DNA of 64,000 bases from Mermis nigrescens (GCA_036768485.1 JAVLUZ010000548.1:496001-560000), one strand, 5' to 3'. Positions 1 through 11,730 are shown, numbered from the stretch's first letter. Program-made: numbers and translations. The notes: generated by a model not told the origin, from the letters alone.

Positions 1-302
1 AAATTAGAACGGACAAGAGGAACTACTAGCTTGAAACGATTTGTGCAGTGAGTAGTATTTTGATTAAGCACAAAAAAATCTGTCATGGAAAGACAAGATT
101 TTTGACCAATAATTTGATACATCATACATAAGCAAGTATGAAGGCGACGTAATTCTAATCGACACAAGTTAAGTTGGTTAAGGCGTTCGTCGTAAGAAAG
201 AGGGCTATGATATCCAACTGTGTATTCAGTAAATTTACGCTGAAGAGCCTCCAGCCTGTTGATATCACTGATATAAAAGGGGTTCCATAAAGCACAGGAA
301 GT
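1..302 (-). pseudogene. LINE ORF2 3'-end remnant (CR1/Jockey-like)
   Basis: Read on the minus strand, this stretch encodes the C-terminal part of a non-LTR retrotransposon ORF2. It has the post-RT signature SYDERLNQLNLCRLELRRL followed by a CLCMMYQI-type segment, close to the 3' ends of the fuller LINEs at 40 kb and 47 kb. It runs off the window edge and stops abruptly at about 302, where a plus-strand LINE 3' end begins. No start codon or complete domain is present, so it is a dead 5'-truncated copy. Clade assignment is inferred from the resemblance to the CR1-like elements downstream. Confidence 0.6.
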
Positions 303-745
303 CTTTCATATGATCAGAGATTGATTCAACTTTGATTAGAAAGACTTGAATTAAGACGTTTATATAATGACCTCACTTTAGCTTTTTCTCTTATTAGATT
401 TAATATTCTGCCTTTTGAGGATTTCTTTACATTTAATACTAATTCAAATCGATCAATGAATTCTCGTAAGCTTTTTGTTAATCGGACAAACAAAAACTGC
501 AGAAAATTTGAATTTTGTAATCGAGTAATCTGTCTGGAATTCTCTACCTGAGGAAGTTATAAGTGCGCCAAATAGACATGTTTTTCTTAATAGATTGAAA
601 AGGGTTGATCTTAATCGTTCAATTCAGGGGCGTAAATAAGTGCAGTTCATGTACGGCCTTTACGTTATCCCGCTTTCCTCGACTATTTATGTATTTTATT
701 GACTTGTCTTTCTGTGTTTGTTTGTATTTCATCTTTTTTATCTCA
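303..745 (+). pseudogene. LINE ORF2 3'-end remnant, head-to-head with the previous one
   Basis: The plus strand reads SYDQRLIQL, a stop, then LERLELRRLYNDL and a serine/asparagine-rich tail (NSRKLFVNRT), ending near 636 and followed by an AT-rich 3' region. This matches the ends of CR1/Jockey-type ORF2 proteins. Internal stops show decay. Its start abuts a minus-strand LINE 3' end, so two oppositely oriented fragments meet at about 302. Confidence 0.6.
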
Positions 746-760
746 TATCAATGTATTAAT

Positions 761-1876
761 TAGGATCGACCGGAGGTCCATTTTTTTCCTCCGGGCCGGA
801 GCCGGAGCTCCGGCCATCGTCACCTCCGGCCGGAGCCGGAGGCCGGAGGCCGGAGGTGAACTTAGAATTTTCAGTGAACTAGAATTTTCACAAGCCGTAA
901 ATATAATTCATATGATGTACAGTATATAGGTTTGTATAAATACATTGCTCATGGATATGTAAAAGATCTGTAGAAGTGAATGTTTATTATCTAGCCATGC
1001 ATTTATATACCCAAATAAACATAGCATAAAGAGCTTAGCAATGTGTCTGTATGTACTTATATCTACAATCTGTAATAGCTCAAAAAGTAAGTGAGCAGAC
1101 TACGTCGCACCAAGTTTGTTATTCTGTCACTCGAAAGCACGGTTTTTTTGTATTCGGCAAAGATTTTGCGCGATGTACAAAGACTTTTGGGGACCGTCTT
1201 TGTACATGTGCAAAGATTTTTGGTTCTTTATAATTTCAGAAATTGCATTTTGAAAGGAGAAATGCCAATTTTTTGGCGCTTCGCGCCGTTTTGAGACGAT
1301 TATTACTGATTTTTGCCCTCAGAAACCTAGAAATTGCTAAAATACGTAACCGAAGGTCGAACAACTCTGTTTTTGCCACACTTAAATCGCTACTGTACCA
1401 TATTATAGTACCCAAAAATTTGTGTGTACGAAATGTACAAAGACTTTTTGGGACCATCTTTGTGCATGTACAAACGGACCTTGTACAAAAAAACACTGCT
1501 CGAAAGAGATTTATATCCATTTATGCGCTGAATTAACGCGGACTCGGCTCGCTTTGCAATCTGAAATATTCTCATTCATTATTAAGCAAAATATATGATA
1601 TAATATTTCACCAATGGTGCATTCACAATGCCACATTAGTGTTCACATTCACAGCTTCACTTATTAAACCTGTGTTTGTACAAATTCACAAAATAGGCAA
1701 TCTGAGTGCTAAGCTTCAAAAGAAAAGAAGATCGTTAAAGCATTGAATGATTCGGTTCAAAAAACCTCCGGCCTCCATCCCCTTTTTGTACCTCCGGCCG
1801 CCGAAGGCCGGAGGACCAAAAAATGGCCGGAGGAGCCGGAGGCCGGAGCCGGAGCTGGAGCTCCGGTCGATCCCTA
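761..1876. mobile_element. Non-autonomous hAT element with GGCCGGAG arrays
   Basis: The left end TAGGATCGACCGGAG and the right end (reverse complement TAGGGATCGACCGGAG) form TIRs, flanked by the exact 8-bp duplication GTATTAAT at 753-760 and 1877-1884. Eight-bp duplications with TAG-starting TIRs fit the hAT superfamily. Just inside each end are dense arrays of GGCCGGAG/CTCCGGCC (771-858 and 1765-1867). No transposase reading frame was recognised. A second hAT-type element is nested at 1138-1498. Confidence 0.85.
1138..1498. mobile_element. hAT-type MITE (GTACAAAG family), nested
   Basis: The ends CACGGTTTTTTTG and (reverse complement) CAGTGTTTTTTTG are flanked by the exact 8-bp duplication CTCGAAAG at 1130-1137 and 1499-1506. 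The interior carries inverted copies of a TCTTTGTACATGTACAAA-like motif near both ends and a GGCGCTTCGCGCC palindrome at about 1278. It belongs to the same family as the elements at 19679, 28210 and 44414, and sits inside the 761-1876 element. Confidence 0.85.
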
Positions 1877-1884
1877 GTATTAAT

Positions 1885-2096
1885 GTTACTTGGTTTGTTG
1901 TCGGGTCAGCGAATAAAATTTGTAATTTATACAAAGTAGGTAAAAAAATGCATTGTCAATGTAAACATAATACACAATGTGCATAAAACAAAGTATGTAC
2001 ATAAAGCGACAGATAGCGCAATGGTATCAGGAGCGTAAGGCACAAGGCTCCTACTTACGCCCTTGAGAAAAATACTCAAATCAATGTCCGAAATCA
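1885..2096. other. Unassigned spacer
   Basis: AT-rich sequence between two transposons. No coding or RNA feature was recognised. Confidence 0.5.
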
Positions 2097-2104
2097 TATT
2101 TCTG

Positions 2105-3414
2105 TGGCAGTAATTATTTGCAGCCAACTGCAGGTAATATAGCACACAATGTAAAATTATATGCAGTCAGTGACCAGCGGCCTAGACTGCAGGTAATATA
2201 ACACACAACGTAAAATTATATGCAGTCAAACCAGCGGCCTAGACTGCAGGCAATATAGCACACAATGTGATATTATATGCAGTCAAGTTCAATGTTTAGT
2301 AATATGGGAAGCTGGCGCTTCGCTCGCATTTTAACCTGTAGTGGATGGTTTTAGAAGGCACTTTTATTTGAGATGGTCTTGCAGATTTGCTTCCTCAATA
2401 GGGAATGTTTTTTGCGCTGCATGGGTAGCAGCTTCAATAGCTGCCCATCCACCCATTAGCGCATTTTGATGGGCCAGCGTAAGCTCTGGTCCTGCATTAT
2501 AGATATTGCATAGCTGTTGCTGTTCTTGTCCACATTCTGGGGAATTGTTTACTTTAGTGGAAATAAAATGATACAGCAGATACATATGATCCTGGAAAAA
2601 TGGTGTGTGGCAACAGCAATGGCTTGCGGATTCAGATTGGTGCCAGACATGAGATAAGCTTAAAGCATAAATGGAACAAAAATTGCTCCGCTCGCTTCGC
2701 AATTTTTCGCTTCATTTATCTCAGGCTTAGCCCATGCGCTGGCATCAATGTGAATGCACATAACTAAGCCTAAAACATTGGTAACCCCGCTCAGTCACAT
2801 TCCCCGCCGCTTCCGAGACTGATCCAAAACATTTCCAAATGATTTCGGAATCATTGTTTCACATTGTCGAATAATTTTGAAGCATTTTATTTCCACTGAA
2901 ATAATACGATTCCCCAGAATGAGGACAAGAACAGCAACAGCTACTCACTATCTATCATGCAGGACCAAAGCTTACGCTGGCCCATCAAAATGCGCTAATG
3001 GGTGACTGGACAGCTATTGAAGCTGCTACCCCTGCAGCGCAAACAAACTTTCCCTATTTAGGAAGCAAATCTGATAGACTATCTCAAATAAAAGTGCCTT
3101 CTAAAACCATCTACTACAGGTTGAAATGCGAGCCGAGCGAAGCGCAGCTTCCAATATCAATAAGCATTCAACTTGACTGCATATAATATCACATTGTGTG
3201 CTGTATTACCTGCAGTCTAGGCCACTGGTTTCTGACTGCATATAATTTTACAGTGTGTGCTATATTGCCTGCCGTCTAGGCCGCTGGTTTTTGACTGCAT
3301 ACAATTTTACGTTGTGTGCTATATTACCTGCAGTCCAGGCCGCTGGTTTTTGACTGCATATAATTTTACATTGTGTGCTAAATTTCCTGCAGTTGACTGC
3401 AAATAATTACTACC
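2105..3414. mobile_element. Foldback DNA element with subterminal tandem repeats
   Basis: The flanks carry an exact 8-bp duplication TATTTCTG (2097-2104, 3415-3422). Both ends share AGTAATTATTTGCAG. The two arms (about 2105-2590 and 2875-3414) are inverted copies of each other. Each arm holds tandem units of about 70 bp containing TGCAGTC, CACACAATGT and GCGGCCTAGACTGCAG. The left arm has three units and the right arm about four. Past these come inverted copies of a segment with TTGATGGGCCAGCGTAAGC. No transposase was recognised. Superfamily is uncertain; the 8-bp duplication fits hAT or P. Confidence 0.8.
2628..2755. repeat. Inverted-repeat segment in the foldback loop, related to 50262-50400
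   Basis: The segment begins CAGATTGGTGCCAG and ends CTGGCATCAATGTG, so it is an inverted repeat by itself. Its centre has GCTCCGCTCGCTTCGCAATTT and CTCAGGCTTA. A clearly related sequence with the same order of motifs lies at about 50262-50400. It is probably a small nested element; no flanking duplication could be fixed. Confidence 0.5.
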
Positions 3415-3439
3415 TATTTCTGAAAACTATTTGATTATT

Positions 3440-4740
3440 ACAGTCAACTGCATTTTGCGGGAGAATGTTCCACATTTTAGCCACCCTTTTTGCAAAGTTA
3501 TGTTTTCTACAGTCTAAACGTGATTGTTCGATGAACAGAACAGTTTCATGTTATTTGCGTATCTAGTACCTCTGTCAGGTGCAAGCTCAAGAAATTCATT
3601 AAATGTCAATATTTTGTGTTTAACAATTTTAAAAGCAAAAACAAGATCAGCGTGGATACAACAGGTTTTGGAGTCGTTCTATGTTAAGGATATTTAATCT
3701 TTCATCATACGATTAAGTTTTGTTCCAAAATATTTTTTTGTAAATTTTCTTTGTACTTTTGTAAGTCGTGTAATATCTCCAATTTGGTATGGATTCCAGA
3801 CAACAGATCCGTATTCAAGGATAGATCTAATGTATGTTTTAAAAGCTCTTATCATCAAATCGGTATTTTTTGAGACGAATGTTTGTGTATTAAGGATGCG
3901 ACTCTAGCAGCTTTAGACGCTATATTTGTATAATGAATGCCCGATGATAAATCATTATATATGTAAATACCAAGGTCCTTCATGCAATTTTCAACTCAGA
4001 TAGACCTAACTTATAGCTCACTTCCAGATTTCCGTACCCCAAGTATAACGTTGCACATTTTTCGCAGCTAATTTTCAGTTGCCATTTTTCGGCCCAAGAA
4101 TGCAATGAATCAAGATCAGACTAGACTGAACAGGACGGAATTTTCGGATTCGTTGAAAATTTTGAAATCGTCAGCAAACAGCATTATATTGCTATTTTTA
4201 ATCGAATCTACTAAATCGTTTATAAAGATCGAAAATAACGTGGGACCCAAAACACTTTTTCGATGAACACCGCTTATTACTGGCAATGAATTAGATGTAT
4301 GACCGTCAATTTTTACTTCCTGTGCTCTGCCTGATAAAAATGATCGAATCCAGTTTAGCAATACTCCAGAAATTTCCAAATATTCAACTTTTCGTAACAG
4401 TTTAGAATGAACAACAGAATCGAAGGCTTTACAAAAATCTACATAAACCATGTCAGTAGGAATCCGATTATCCAAATTCTTAGTCCAAATATTCTTGCAT
4501 TTTATTAACTGGGAATCACACGATATGTTTTTTCATAAAAGCGAATTGATGCGGGTTCATTAAATTGTTTCGATTAAAATAGTTCATGATACAATCATTT
4601 ATTATTGACTCCATAATTTTGCAAAAAATACGCGTGAGTGAAATTGGTCTATAATTTTCTACTAAATGCGGGTTTCCTTTTCTAAAAAAATTGGGGTTAC
4701 CAAGGCTTCTAATCAGGACCCGAGAAGTTTTCCAGTTCTA
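3440..4740 (-). pseudogene. LINE reverse transcriptase fragment (CR1/Jockey-like)
   Basis: On the minus strand from about 4700 downward, conserved RT blocks can be read in several frames: ENYRPISLTRIFCKIMES, then VYVDFCKAFDSVVHSKLL (4475 downward), SGVHRKSVLGPTLFSIFINDL and FADDFKIF. FADD replaces the usual YADD, as in related LINEs here. The longest clean frame is 4116-4475. Stops and frame changes split the rest, so the copy is inactive. The region 3440-4100 corresponds to post-RT sequence (ending in a WNPYQIGDITRLTK-like block). There is no endonuclease domain, so it is 5'-truncated. Confidence 0.75.
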
Positions 4741-4861
4741 TAGGAGACTCCAAAAATTGTAGACAGGATCCATAAAAAATAGTATCTGTAGAAAATATAG
4801 AACGTCCGATTGACTATAGTAAGAATATTGATTGCAAAAATTTTTTCTGTCGCAAAATCAG

Positions 4862-5440
4862 CGTAGCCAGAATTTTCGACAGGGGAACCCAAAAAATTTT
4901 CTTATCTCAACAAACCCATAAAAACGGGCGGGGGACACCGCTTTTCTACATTTATGGGTTTTGTGAACCAAAATTTCGAGATGTGGAAAAAATGTTGGGC
5001 TCGGTTCACATTGTGGAAAATTTTTGTAATGCAAAAATGCGTTCTAGAAGGATAAAATTCCAAAATTTTCCGGCGCGTGATTTAATTTAATACTTGCTGC
5101 CGCGCCGAACACAGCCCTTTTACCGTCAACTTGCTCTAGAACTGTACTGTAATTGAAAATCTCATCTACTGTCAACGGTTTCAGTCAATTTTCGCAATGC
5201 AAAAATGCGTTTTAGGGGGCTAAAATGTCAAACTCTTACCTTATCCTATACTTGTTACTGATGCTTAGGCCGCATCGCGCCGATTGCAACACTTTTGTCG
5301 ACAGCTTGTTCTAGGACTTTACATGATTGAAAATACTTTTCTTCTGCAGGGATTTTCGGACAATTTTCGTGATGCAAAAATGCGTTTTAGAGAGGTAAAA
5401 TGTCAAAAAAATTTTAGCGCTTCGCGCCCAATCGATTTCA
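4862..5440 (+). repeat. Degenerate tandem repeat, period about 170-175 bp
   Basis: The motif TGCAAAAATGCGTT recurs at about 5030, 5198 and 5373. It is followed by TTTTAG..GTAAAAT, a GGCGC palindrome and a GATTGAAAAT segment, giving roughly three units. The preceding 130 bp (GTGGAAAATTTTTGTAATGC) matches the far end of the reverse-strand array at 52070-52720, so both are copies of one repeat-rich element in opposite orientation. Confidence 0.65.
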
Positions 5441-5451
5441 TTTTTTACTTG

Positions 5452-5453
<2 letters not shown>

Positions 5454-5514
<61 letters not shown>
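5454..5514. repeat. (TA)n microsatellite
   Basis: About thirty perfect AT dinucleotides without interruption. Length is likely variable between individuals and prone to assembly error. Confidence 0.97.
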
Positions 5515-5516
<2 letters not shown>

Positions 5517-6977
5517 TGTAGCAGGATTTTCTCCCATAAGGTGCACGCCTTTAAAAATTTTAGGTGATTCTTAAAATTCTGAGTCCATTCTTTGCCACAC
5601 TATTGTATCCTCAGAAGCAACGCATTAATGCAAACTATTCATTGTAATTTATGCAACAAACTAAATAAATGAATTTACTATTCCAACCTGAAAAATCAAA
5701 AATTTTTTACTATGTTAATACCTATATAAATAAGTAAAGTTGATTTCTAAAACAAAAGGTATGATAAATGCAAATTCAAAGAAGAGACAAAAAATGATAC
5801 TAATAACAGCCAAACAACGATTAAGCTAGTCAATCAAATACTATGTCATGGCTTTCCTAAGCGTAGCATTTTAGGAAATTTGAGACTAAGAATGGATAAG
5901 GTACTTATATGATTCCACGAATGCGGAAATTTTGGATTCTTCAGAAATAATATTAAGAAGGTTTAAAGAATTGTCCTATTGTGCTGAATTCTGCACTGCC
6001 TTTTGTGAAAAAGAATTTTTTAAAAATTAAGCTTATCTAAATATTATAATAACATTTGTAAAAATATTTTTAATGTAATAACTATTAAGTTATTAAGTAG
6101 TTAATAGTTAATTCTATTAAATTCCGCCCCGCCTTCTGTAAAAATATTTTTAAAAAATCAGCTGCATGCCTTGTGTGCCCAAGCGATGCGTATTGTGAAA
6201 TCTTGAGGAACAAACTGCGATTAGGGCACCTCTTCTGGTTCAAACGAAGATGTGGAGTTGCCCAAGAAGCAATACTTTTAAAAAACAGCACAGCAATTAT
6301 CGATCAGATATGTCAGTTGGCCGAAGTGTGAGCAGGTCTCCTAAAACAGCACACGCCAGCCTGATGAGCGACTGCATCAAGTCAATTTTGAAGATATAGA
6401 TTTTTTAGATTTGGTAGGTACATATTATCAGTATTTTTTATTTATTTCTAAGATTGAGATCAATTTATAATATATGTAACTGATGTAACTGAGATGATAT
6501 TTGCATCAGACCAACATAGTAAGACTTCTTTAGAATGCCTAACCAGTTTTAGTCTTACGTTTGTGGAAAATTCTAATAAAACTTATTTTGTAAAAGCTAG
6601 TCTGCCTTGTCTGCTTTTGATGATAATTTTTTCTCAAACCGCCTGGCGTCCATGGGGTGCAATTGCACCCATTGCATCCCATGTCCTTACCCCATGTTGT
6701 CATTGATCTTTAGGCCGCACCGGATTCGGACAATTTGTATAATGTAAAATTGCATGTTAGGTAAAATTTTAAAATTTTCCGGCGTTTCGCGCCGTTTTGA
6801 TAGATTATTGACTTTTTTATTTAACCAGACTCCAGTATTCACTTAATGTGCACTGGTGAAGCTCTGAAAACGCAGTTTTAGGTAATAGAACATTTAACTA
6901 ATCGTTATTTTCATTACAGCACACTATATTTACGATTAAAAAATGTTCAAAAACTCGTTTTGGGTCTTGCCATTTTG
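5515..6977. other. AT-rich non-coding stretch
   Basis: No coding exon or RNA gene was recognised. A short piece of the GGCGTTTCGCGCC-bearing repeat lies at about 6730-6800. The rest appears to be unique or very old sequence. Confidence 0.5.
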
Positions 6978-7570
6978 GGCAAACTTATAGTATCGGGGAC
7001 CGGCCGCACAGTCCGTTTTTGGGGCGGAGCTTCGTTACAAAAGGGAAGCCATGATTGGTCAGACAAATAAGTGGTCTACCGCGTATTCTCAACGGCAAAG
7101 TAAACAAACGCAGGGCATTAATAATTCACGACCGGTAAAACAATAGCTACTGTTAATATGGATAAATAAATATGGGTAAATAACAATATGTAATGTAGCT
7201 ACGGGAAAAATCTAATTTGTGTTGCGCTATCGGTCGACTTAGTGTCAGAATGAATCTATTTGAGCTTAATGTAATTTGTAAGGACAATTTAAGCGTTATT
7301 CAGTACTTTCAAAGCCAAAAAATCCTTCGCAGTAGTGTCGATTGCATTCCATGCAACGGAACTTATAGTCTGATCAAAGAATCGGCAAAATTGAGTGAAT
7401 ATGTCTGGAGATGTCCTAAGTGCAGATCGAAACAGTCGATTCTCTTACTTTTCACTCTAACAATAGACAGTAGACCATTTATTTGTCTGACCAATCATAG
7501 CCTACCTTCATTAACGAAGCTCCGCCCCGAAAACAACCGTGCGGCCGGTCCCCGATACTATAAGTTTGCC
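6978..7570. mobile_element. Long-TIR MITE with 8-bp duplication
   Basis: The ends share GGCAAACTTATAGTATCGGG, and similarity extends inward for about 105 bp on both sides, including GGGGCGGAGCTTCGTTA and TGATTGGTCAGACAAATAA. The flanks carry an exact duplication CCATTTTG (6970-6977, 7571-7578). The centre has a short plus-strand frame (7217-7588) that partly overlaps the TIR and is not convincing as a gene. The superfamily is unresolved: an 8-bp duplication occurs in both hAT and P elements. Confidence 0.8.
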
Positions 7571-7578
7571 CCATTTTG

Positions 7579-9060
7579 TGTAGGATGAACTTTCTGCAAA
7601 AAAACATCGGTTTTTTTAACATGAGTGCTCAATTTTTGAACGATTGTTAGACCCCAAAAAATGTGAAGCACAATTTGAAATGGTGAAAAAAATTTGGGTA
7701 TGGTTTATATTGTGAACTAAATCGCTTGGAAAAAACGGTGGCGGGGCCATTTAATAACGTGCGATTTTTACTATCCTTGCCATTGTTGATGACGTCATAA
7801 ACAGTTGCTATCCTGTAGAAGTACCGTGAATTTTTGTAATGCAGAAATGCGTTCTAAGAAGGTAAAATTCCAAAATTTTCCGGCGATATAAAGTAAAAAA
7901 ATGTAGGTAGGTACAGCAAACGGCGAGAAGCGAGTCGCAGTTTTTCACAATTTTTTCACAATTCATAATTTTCTATAATCTTTTTATGGGGCTCACGTGA
8001 GCCCAATTGACCATTGCCTGTCTGTCCGTGTATTCGCATATGTTGTCTTTCTTTATGACATTTTGGCATTGCTTTTATCTGAATATGAACTCGCTAAGTA
8101 TTATTGAGTATTTACATGCCCTATTACTAATGACGATTTATCATGCTTGCCCTGTAATAAATTTAAGTCGACGTTAGCTAATCTGGATTTAAATGACCAG
8201 ACGTGCATGTGGAAAAGGCTTAGAGTCTCTCTAGACTCATAAAAAGGAAAAATGGGAAATTTATGTAGAGAAAAATTTTTCTGCAAATGTGTTTGAAAAT
8301 AAGCGTAAACTGTGAATTAGCATAATTTTCACGCTACTTTAGCATTTATACCAGTTTTGGGGCCATTTTAGAACAAAAAGGCTTTCTGACGAGGCTTTGG
8401 CATTTATACCAGTTTTTGGGGCCATTTTAGAATCAGTTGTGCTGTGCAGCCCCAACACCCACATGCTTGTCTGTTTGCGACAGCTAGTTTGTTTGGGGTG
8501 CGTTGGCTGAGGATGTTTGTGCAGATCTTACTCACGGTATCTACTAAATCTGAAATTTTGTCCAAAATACCAAAAATACCTATCTATCTATCTAGAACAG
8601 TGGATTAACACAAATTCATTACCTTTATGCTAATTACTGACATAATTAGTCAATGAAATCTGAATTGTCTTTTTACTTCCAAGAAGTGATTTTAAGAAAG
8701 ACATGATGCACGGCTATTTCAGAACACTTTTGCAATAACAACGCTAGAACAAAAAGTTGACATCAATTCATGTTTATAATTTATTTACTTCTCGTATTAA
8801 GATTCAATTCCTCCCTCAGAATTTCGGACCATGCGCATATGTGTGTGCTCAGTTCAGCTTAAAAGATACATTTTTGGATACATTTTTTCAGTTCAGTTCA
8901 TTTACATGAAATCCGATATTTATACTAAACTGTTTATGTGCATTCTTTGCTTTGTGCATATAATAGAAAAATATTTTACTTATAGGACGCATCTATTATT
9001 CTTATTTCTTCTTATCACTTGATCGCAGCGTCAAATGTTCTTATGATTGCAAGGGGCAAA
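7579..9060. other. Non-coding stretch with small repeats
   Basis: It holds one partial unit of the TGCAGAAATGCGTTCTA repeat at about 7830-7890. A direct repeat of about 35 bp (GCATTTATACCAGTTTT...) occurs at 8342 and 8400 with 58-bp spacing. No exon was recognised on either strand. Confidence 0.5.
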
Positions 9061-9106
9061 ATGAAAAATGTCGTCATTGTCATATCTATATTTGTGTTTG
9101 CATCTG
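9061..9106 (+). CDS. FAM3-like gene, exon 1 (signal peptide or signal anchor)
   Basis: ATG at 9061 opens MKNVVIVISIFVFAS, one lysine followed by an unbroken hydrophobic stretch. A consensus donor (G|GTAAGT, phase 1) follows at 9107. Such an exon directs the product to the secretory pathway. The phase fits exon 2 at 10669 exactly and the hydrophobic run would continue as VIF, then meet a basic RYRWRK. That arrangement suggests either a signal peptide or a type II membrane anchor. The promoter and 5' UTR are not recognisable. The exon call rests on the donor, the phase and the signal-like residues, not on homology. Confidence 0.55.
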
Positions 9107-10668
9107 GTAAGTTGCAATCCTACTTGTTGAACCTGAATCTGCAATTTTGGGACTCATCTTAGAAAAGTTGTGCGGTTAGGTCATCTTGTATTACAGAGCT
9201 ATATAAAAACTAAGAGTAGTTCATGATGATAAAATTAGTGATTAAATAAGTTTTTTGATTAAAGTCAAAACTAGTTTTGTATTGTACAAGAGGCATTGAT
9301 AAATTATAAATTGTTTTGGCGCTTTGGGAATGCGCCATGATACGCTGGATAAGATTCTTCATATATTTCTTGGTACGTTCAATCTAAAATGTGAGCATCG
9401 CGAAATGATAGATATATGTACGTACTCCTTAGTACATTGCTGGATATCTGAAGCCAACAATTCGATCCTGATAAAATTTACTTAATTGGTAAAATTTACT
9501 GAACCTTGCACCACCTCATTGTATTTTATTATAAAGTCTTCAAGAACATTCTTGTCTTTCTGATGAAGCCATTTTCGTTATTTTATTGTTGAATTAAGAG
9601 CGTTTCTTAACTATCGCACGCCTGAAAAATAAAAAGATTTATGCACGGTGTTGACAAACGTGGAAAATTGCTAGTATTGTACAAAAATATTATTAAATAA
9701 TAGAAAAAAAATTAAATATTACAGCCGCAAAAAATTTTAGTTGCTCCCTTATTCTGTTTATTCTTGGTACGTACATATATGATAGACAAATTGGCTTTGT
9801 GCCTTGTTTGGTCGCTTTTGATTTCTAGAAGCTTTGAAAGAGAGCTCCAATTATTAAATAGTGTTTCATACATTAAGTTTTCGTATTTCGTTTTTGTTGT
9901 ATTGTGATATCACATTGTTTATTAAACAATTCAGTCATAACGCAGGGTGACAAAACTTTTATGCTGGTGTAAAGTAGATATATACATTTTCGCAGAGATG
10001 GAACGGCAATATAAATAATAGAGTATTGTGTACCTCTCGTTAGTAGATATTCGTCATACATATACCTATCTATTCGTAGTATTTTTCTTGCCTACTTTGT
10101 ACTTCGCTTTTGTTTATCATTTTTCTGATAATGATTTTACGACCTGGAGTCAAAGATTTGTGTTTCAAGGCTGCAGAGCTTGGAGCTAGACACCATTTTT
10201 AGCCCATTACTGGAAATTTTTGTACTGTTTTTTGTGAACTTCTACATCTACTTTTAACTTATTTTGCTTTTTGTCGACATAAATTTTAATCAACTTTCTC
10301 TTCGAAAATTTCTTCCCACAACATTAATTGTGTTTCCTCTAGTTTTTGCTGACGAACTGCTGCCTTTTCTATAAAATTAAGGCTGGTACATGCAGACGTG
10401 TAACAGCTCGAAATTTTGTCAGGGTAATTAGTCGGCTATTTTAGGGTGAATGACCTTCAATTTTTTCTTTAGAATGTCTAAAAAATCACTTCAAATGGTC
10501 TGGTGCCAATTTTTGTTAAATAATGGAGGAGGTAAAGGATCTCAGTATTTGGGCGATGGAAGTGGGACGACTAGCTTTGGATTGGAGATCCCTTGTCCTA
10601 CTTCTGTTTTAATAAGCCCTTTGTTCAGTGTCCAAGCTATGTAATCAATAAGCGGATTTCATTTTCAG
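9107..10668 (+). other. Putative intron 1 of the FAM3-like gene
   Basis: AT-rich, with no recognised repeat family or coding exon. It begins GTAAGT and ends TTTTCAG. Confidence 0.45.
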
Positions 10669-10824
10669 TGATTTTCCGGTATAGATGGCGCAAAGAGACA
10701 AATAAAGATTTTAAAGGTCGGTCTCCGTTTGAGGATGAGATTTCAGATTTGAGATTTCCACCTAAAGACGGCAATACAGCAATAAATGACAAACTCAATG
10801 ATAGTAATTTATCGACTGATCAAG
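10669..10824 (+). CDS. FAM3-like gene, exon 2 (hydrophilic stem)
   Basis: This 156-bp open exon lies between a strong acceptor (TTCATTTTCAG) and a donor (CAAG|GTAATT). Starting in phase 1, it encodes about 52 residues that begin VIFRYRWRKE and are then rich in charged and polar residues (Asp, Asn, Lys), with no cysteines. In this position it would be the luminal stem between the N-terminal hydrophobic segment and the folded domain in exon 3. It ends in phase 1 and joins exon 3 to give a clean frame. No homolog is recognised for this stem alone. Confidence 0.55.
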
Positions 10825-11539
10825 GTAATTATATAAGCATATATCATTTATGTTTTCCGAATATGCTAGAAAGTATGGGTGGATTTAGGGTTAGGCGGTC
10901 GTCCCCCTGTCGTGAAAATATAGTTGGGCGCAATAAAGAACAGATGTTTATTTTTGATGATTTTAGCCATAATAGTCACTAAAATATTTAATATTCTTCT
11001 GAAAACCTTATTTCTACGTTAGTTTTTGGAATTTGAAAGTTTATGAGCCAAGCCTAGTAACTTTAAATTTTATAGAACCGTAACGAAGTGTTTTTTTGAT
11101 TGGGCGGAAAGTCTTTCAATTTCAAGTTGAATCAGTAGCAAACGACAGTTCCTTTTTCTATTAATATTTATAGCTTGCAGAGTGAGTATGATAAGCTCAA
11201 CTATATTACTACTGAGCGATGACAATACGTTTGTTTTATATTTATTTATGTCTTTATTATTGTATTTATAAATTTTTGAATATTTATTTATTATTTATCT
11301 ATTGTTTATTATCTTACATTATTTATATTTTATATAAATGTATTAAATGTACGTTCAATGTAAAGGCTACATTGAATGTATTTATTTCTTACGAAAGAGT
11401 AGGAATGATTACTTGTACTTTTTTGCTTCCCGAATAGGGTGTTGCAGCTTACTTGATACAAAATCATTAATTCTATTGAACTGCTGCACGCAAATTTATT
11501 TTTATTTTTGCCGGGTTATTTGTGGATGTGTAAATTTAG

Positions 11540-11730
11540 CAATCGAAAGATCAAATCAAATTCATCTCGCATTGCCAAAAGTTATTAGAAGAGCGAATGT
11601 TGCTTATGGCGACAGGCTGTCGCGCTGTGGCTTATCAGTGCCGTGTCCTTCTAATCAGTTTCCGGTATCAGTATACTCTGGCAAAAACAAAGACGACATT
11701 CCAAAAATTTGCATTGATGGAAGTCCTTAA
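11540..11730 (+). CDS. FAM3/ILEI-like domain, N-terminal part (exon 3)
   Basis: After the acceptor TAAATTTAG the frame encodes about 40 stem residues, then SRCGLSVPCPSNQFPVSVYS and a PKICIDG segment. The CG-x4-CP...F...SG...PKIC pattern is the start of the FAM3 (ILEI) domain, a secreted or Golgi-lumen globular fold related to the one in POMGNT1. The frame stops at TAA 11728-11730. In the family the domain continues well beyond PKIC, so the exon should splice out just before this stop or the gene is truncated. No strong GT donor is visible there. The remainder of the domain was not found in the window. Domain name is my recognition of the motif. Confidence 0.55.

Noticed and set aside
2130..2290. 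70-bp units with similar spacing read as a possible CRISPR-like array
   Set aside because: The units repeat throughout without variable spacers and are mirrored in the opposite arm of a foldback element.
7217..7588. 123-codon frame with CIPCNGTY and CPKCRSK pairs, zinc-finger-like
   Set aside because: It overlaps the TIR of a MITE and ends in it; a captured zinc-finger fragment is possible, but nothing else supports a gene.
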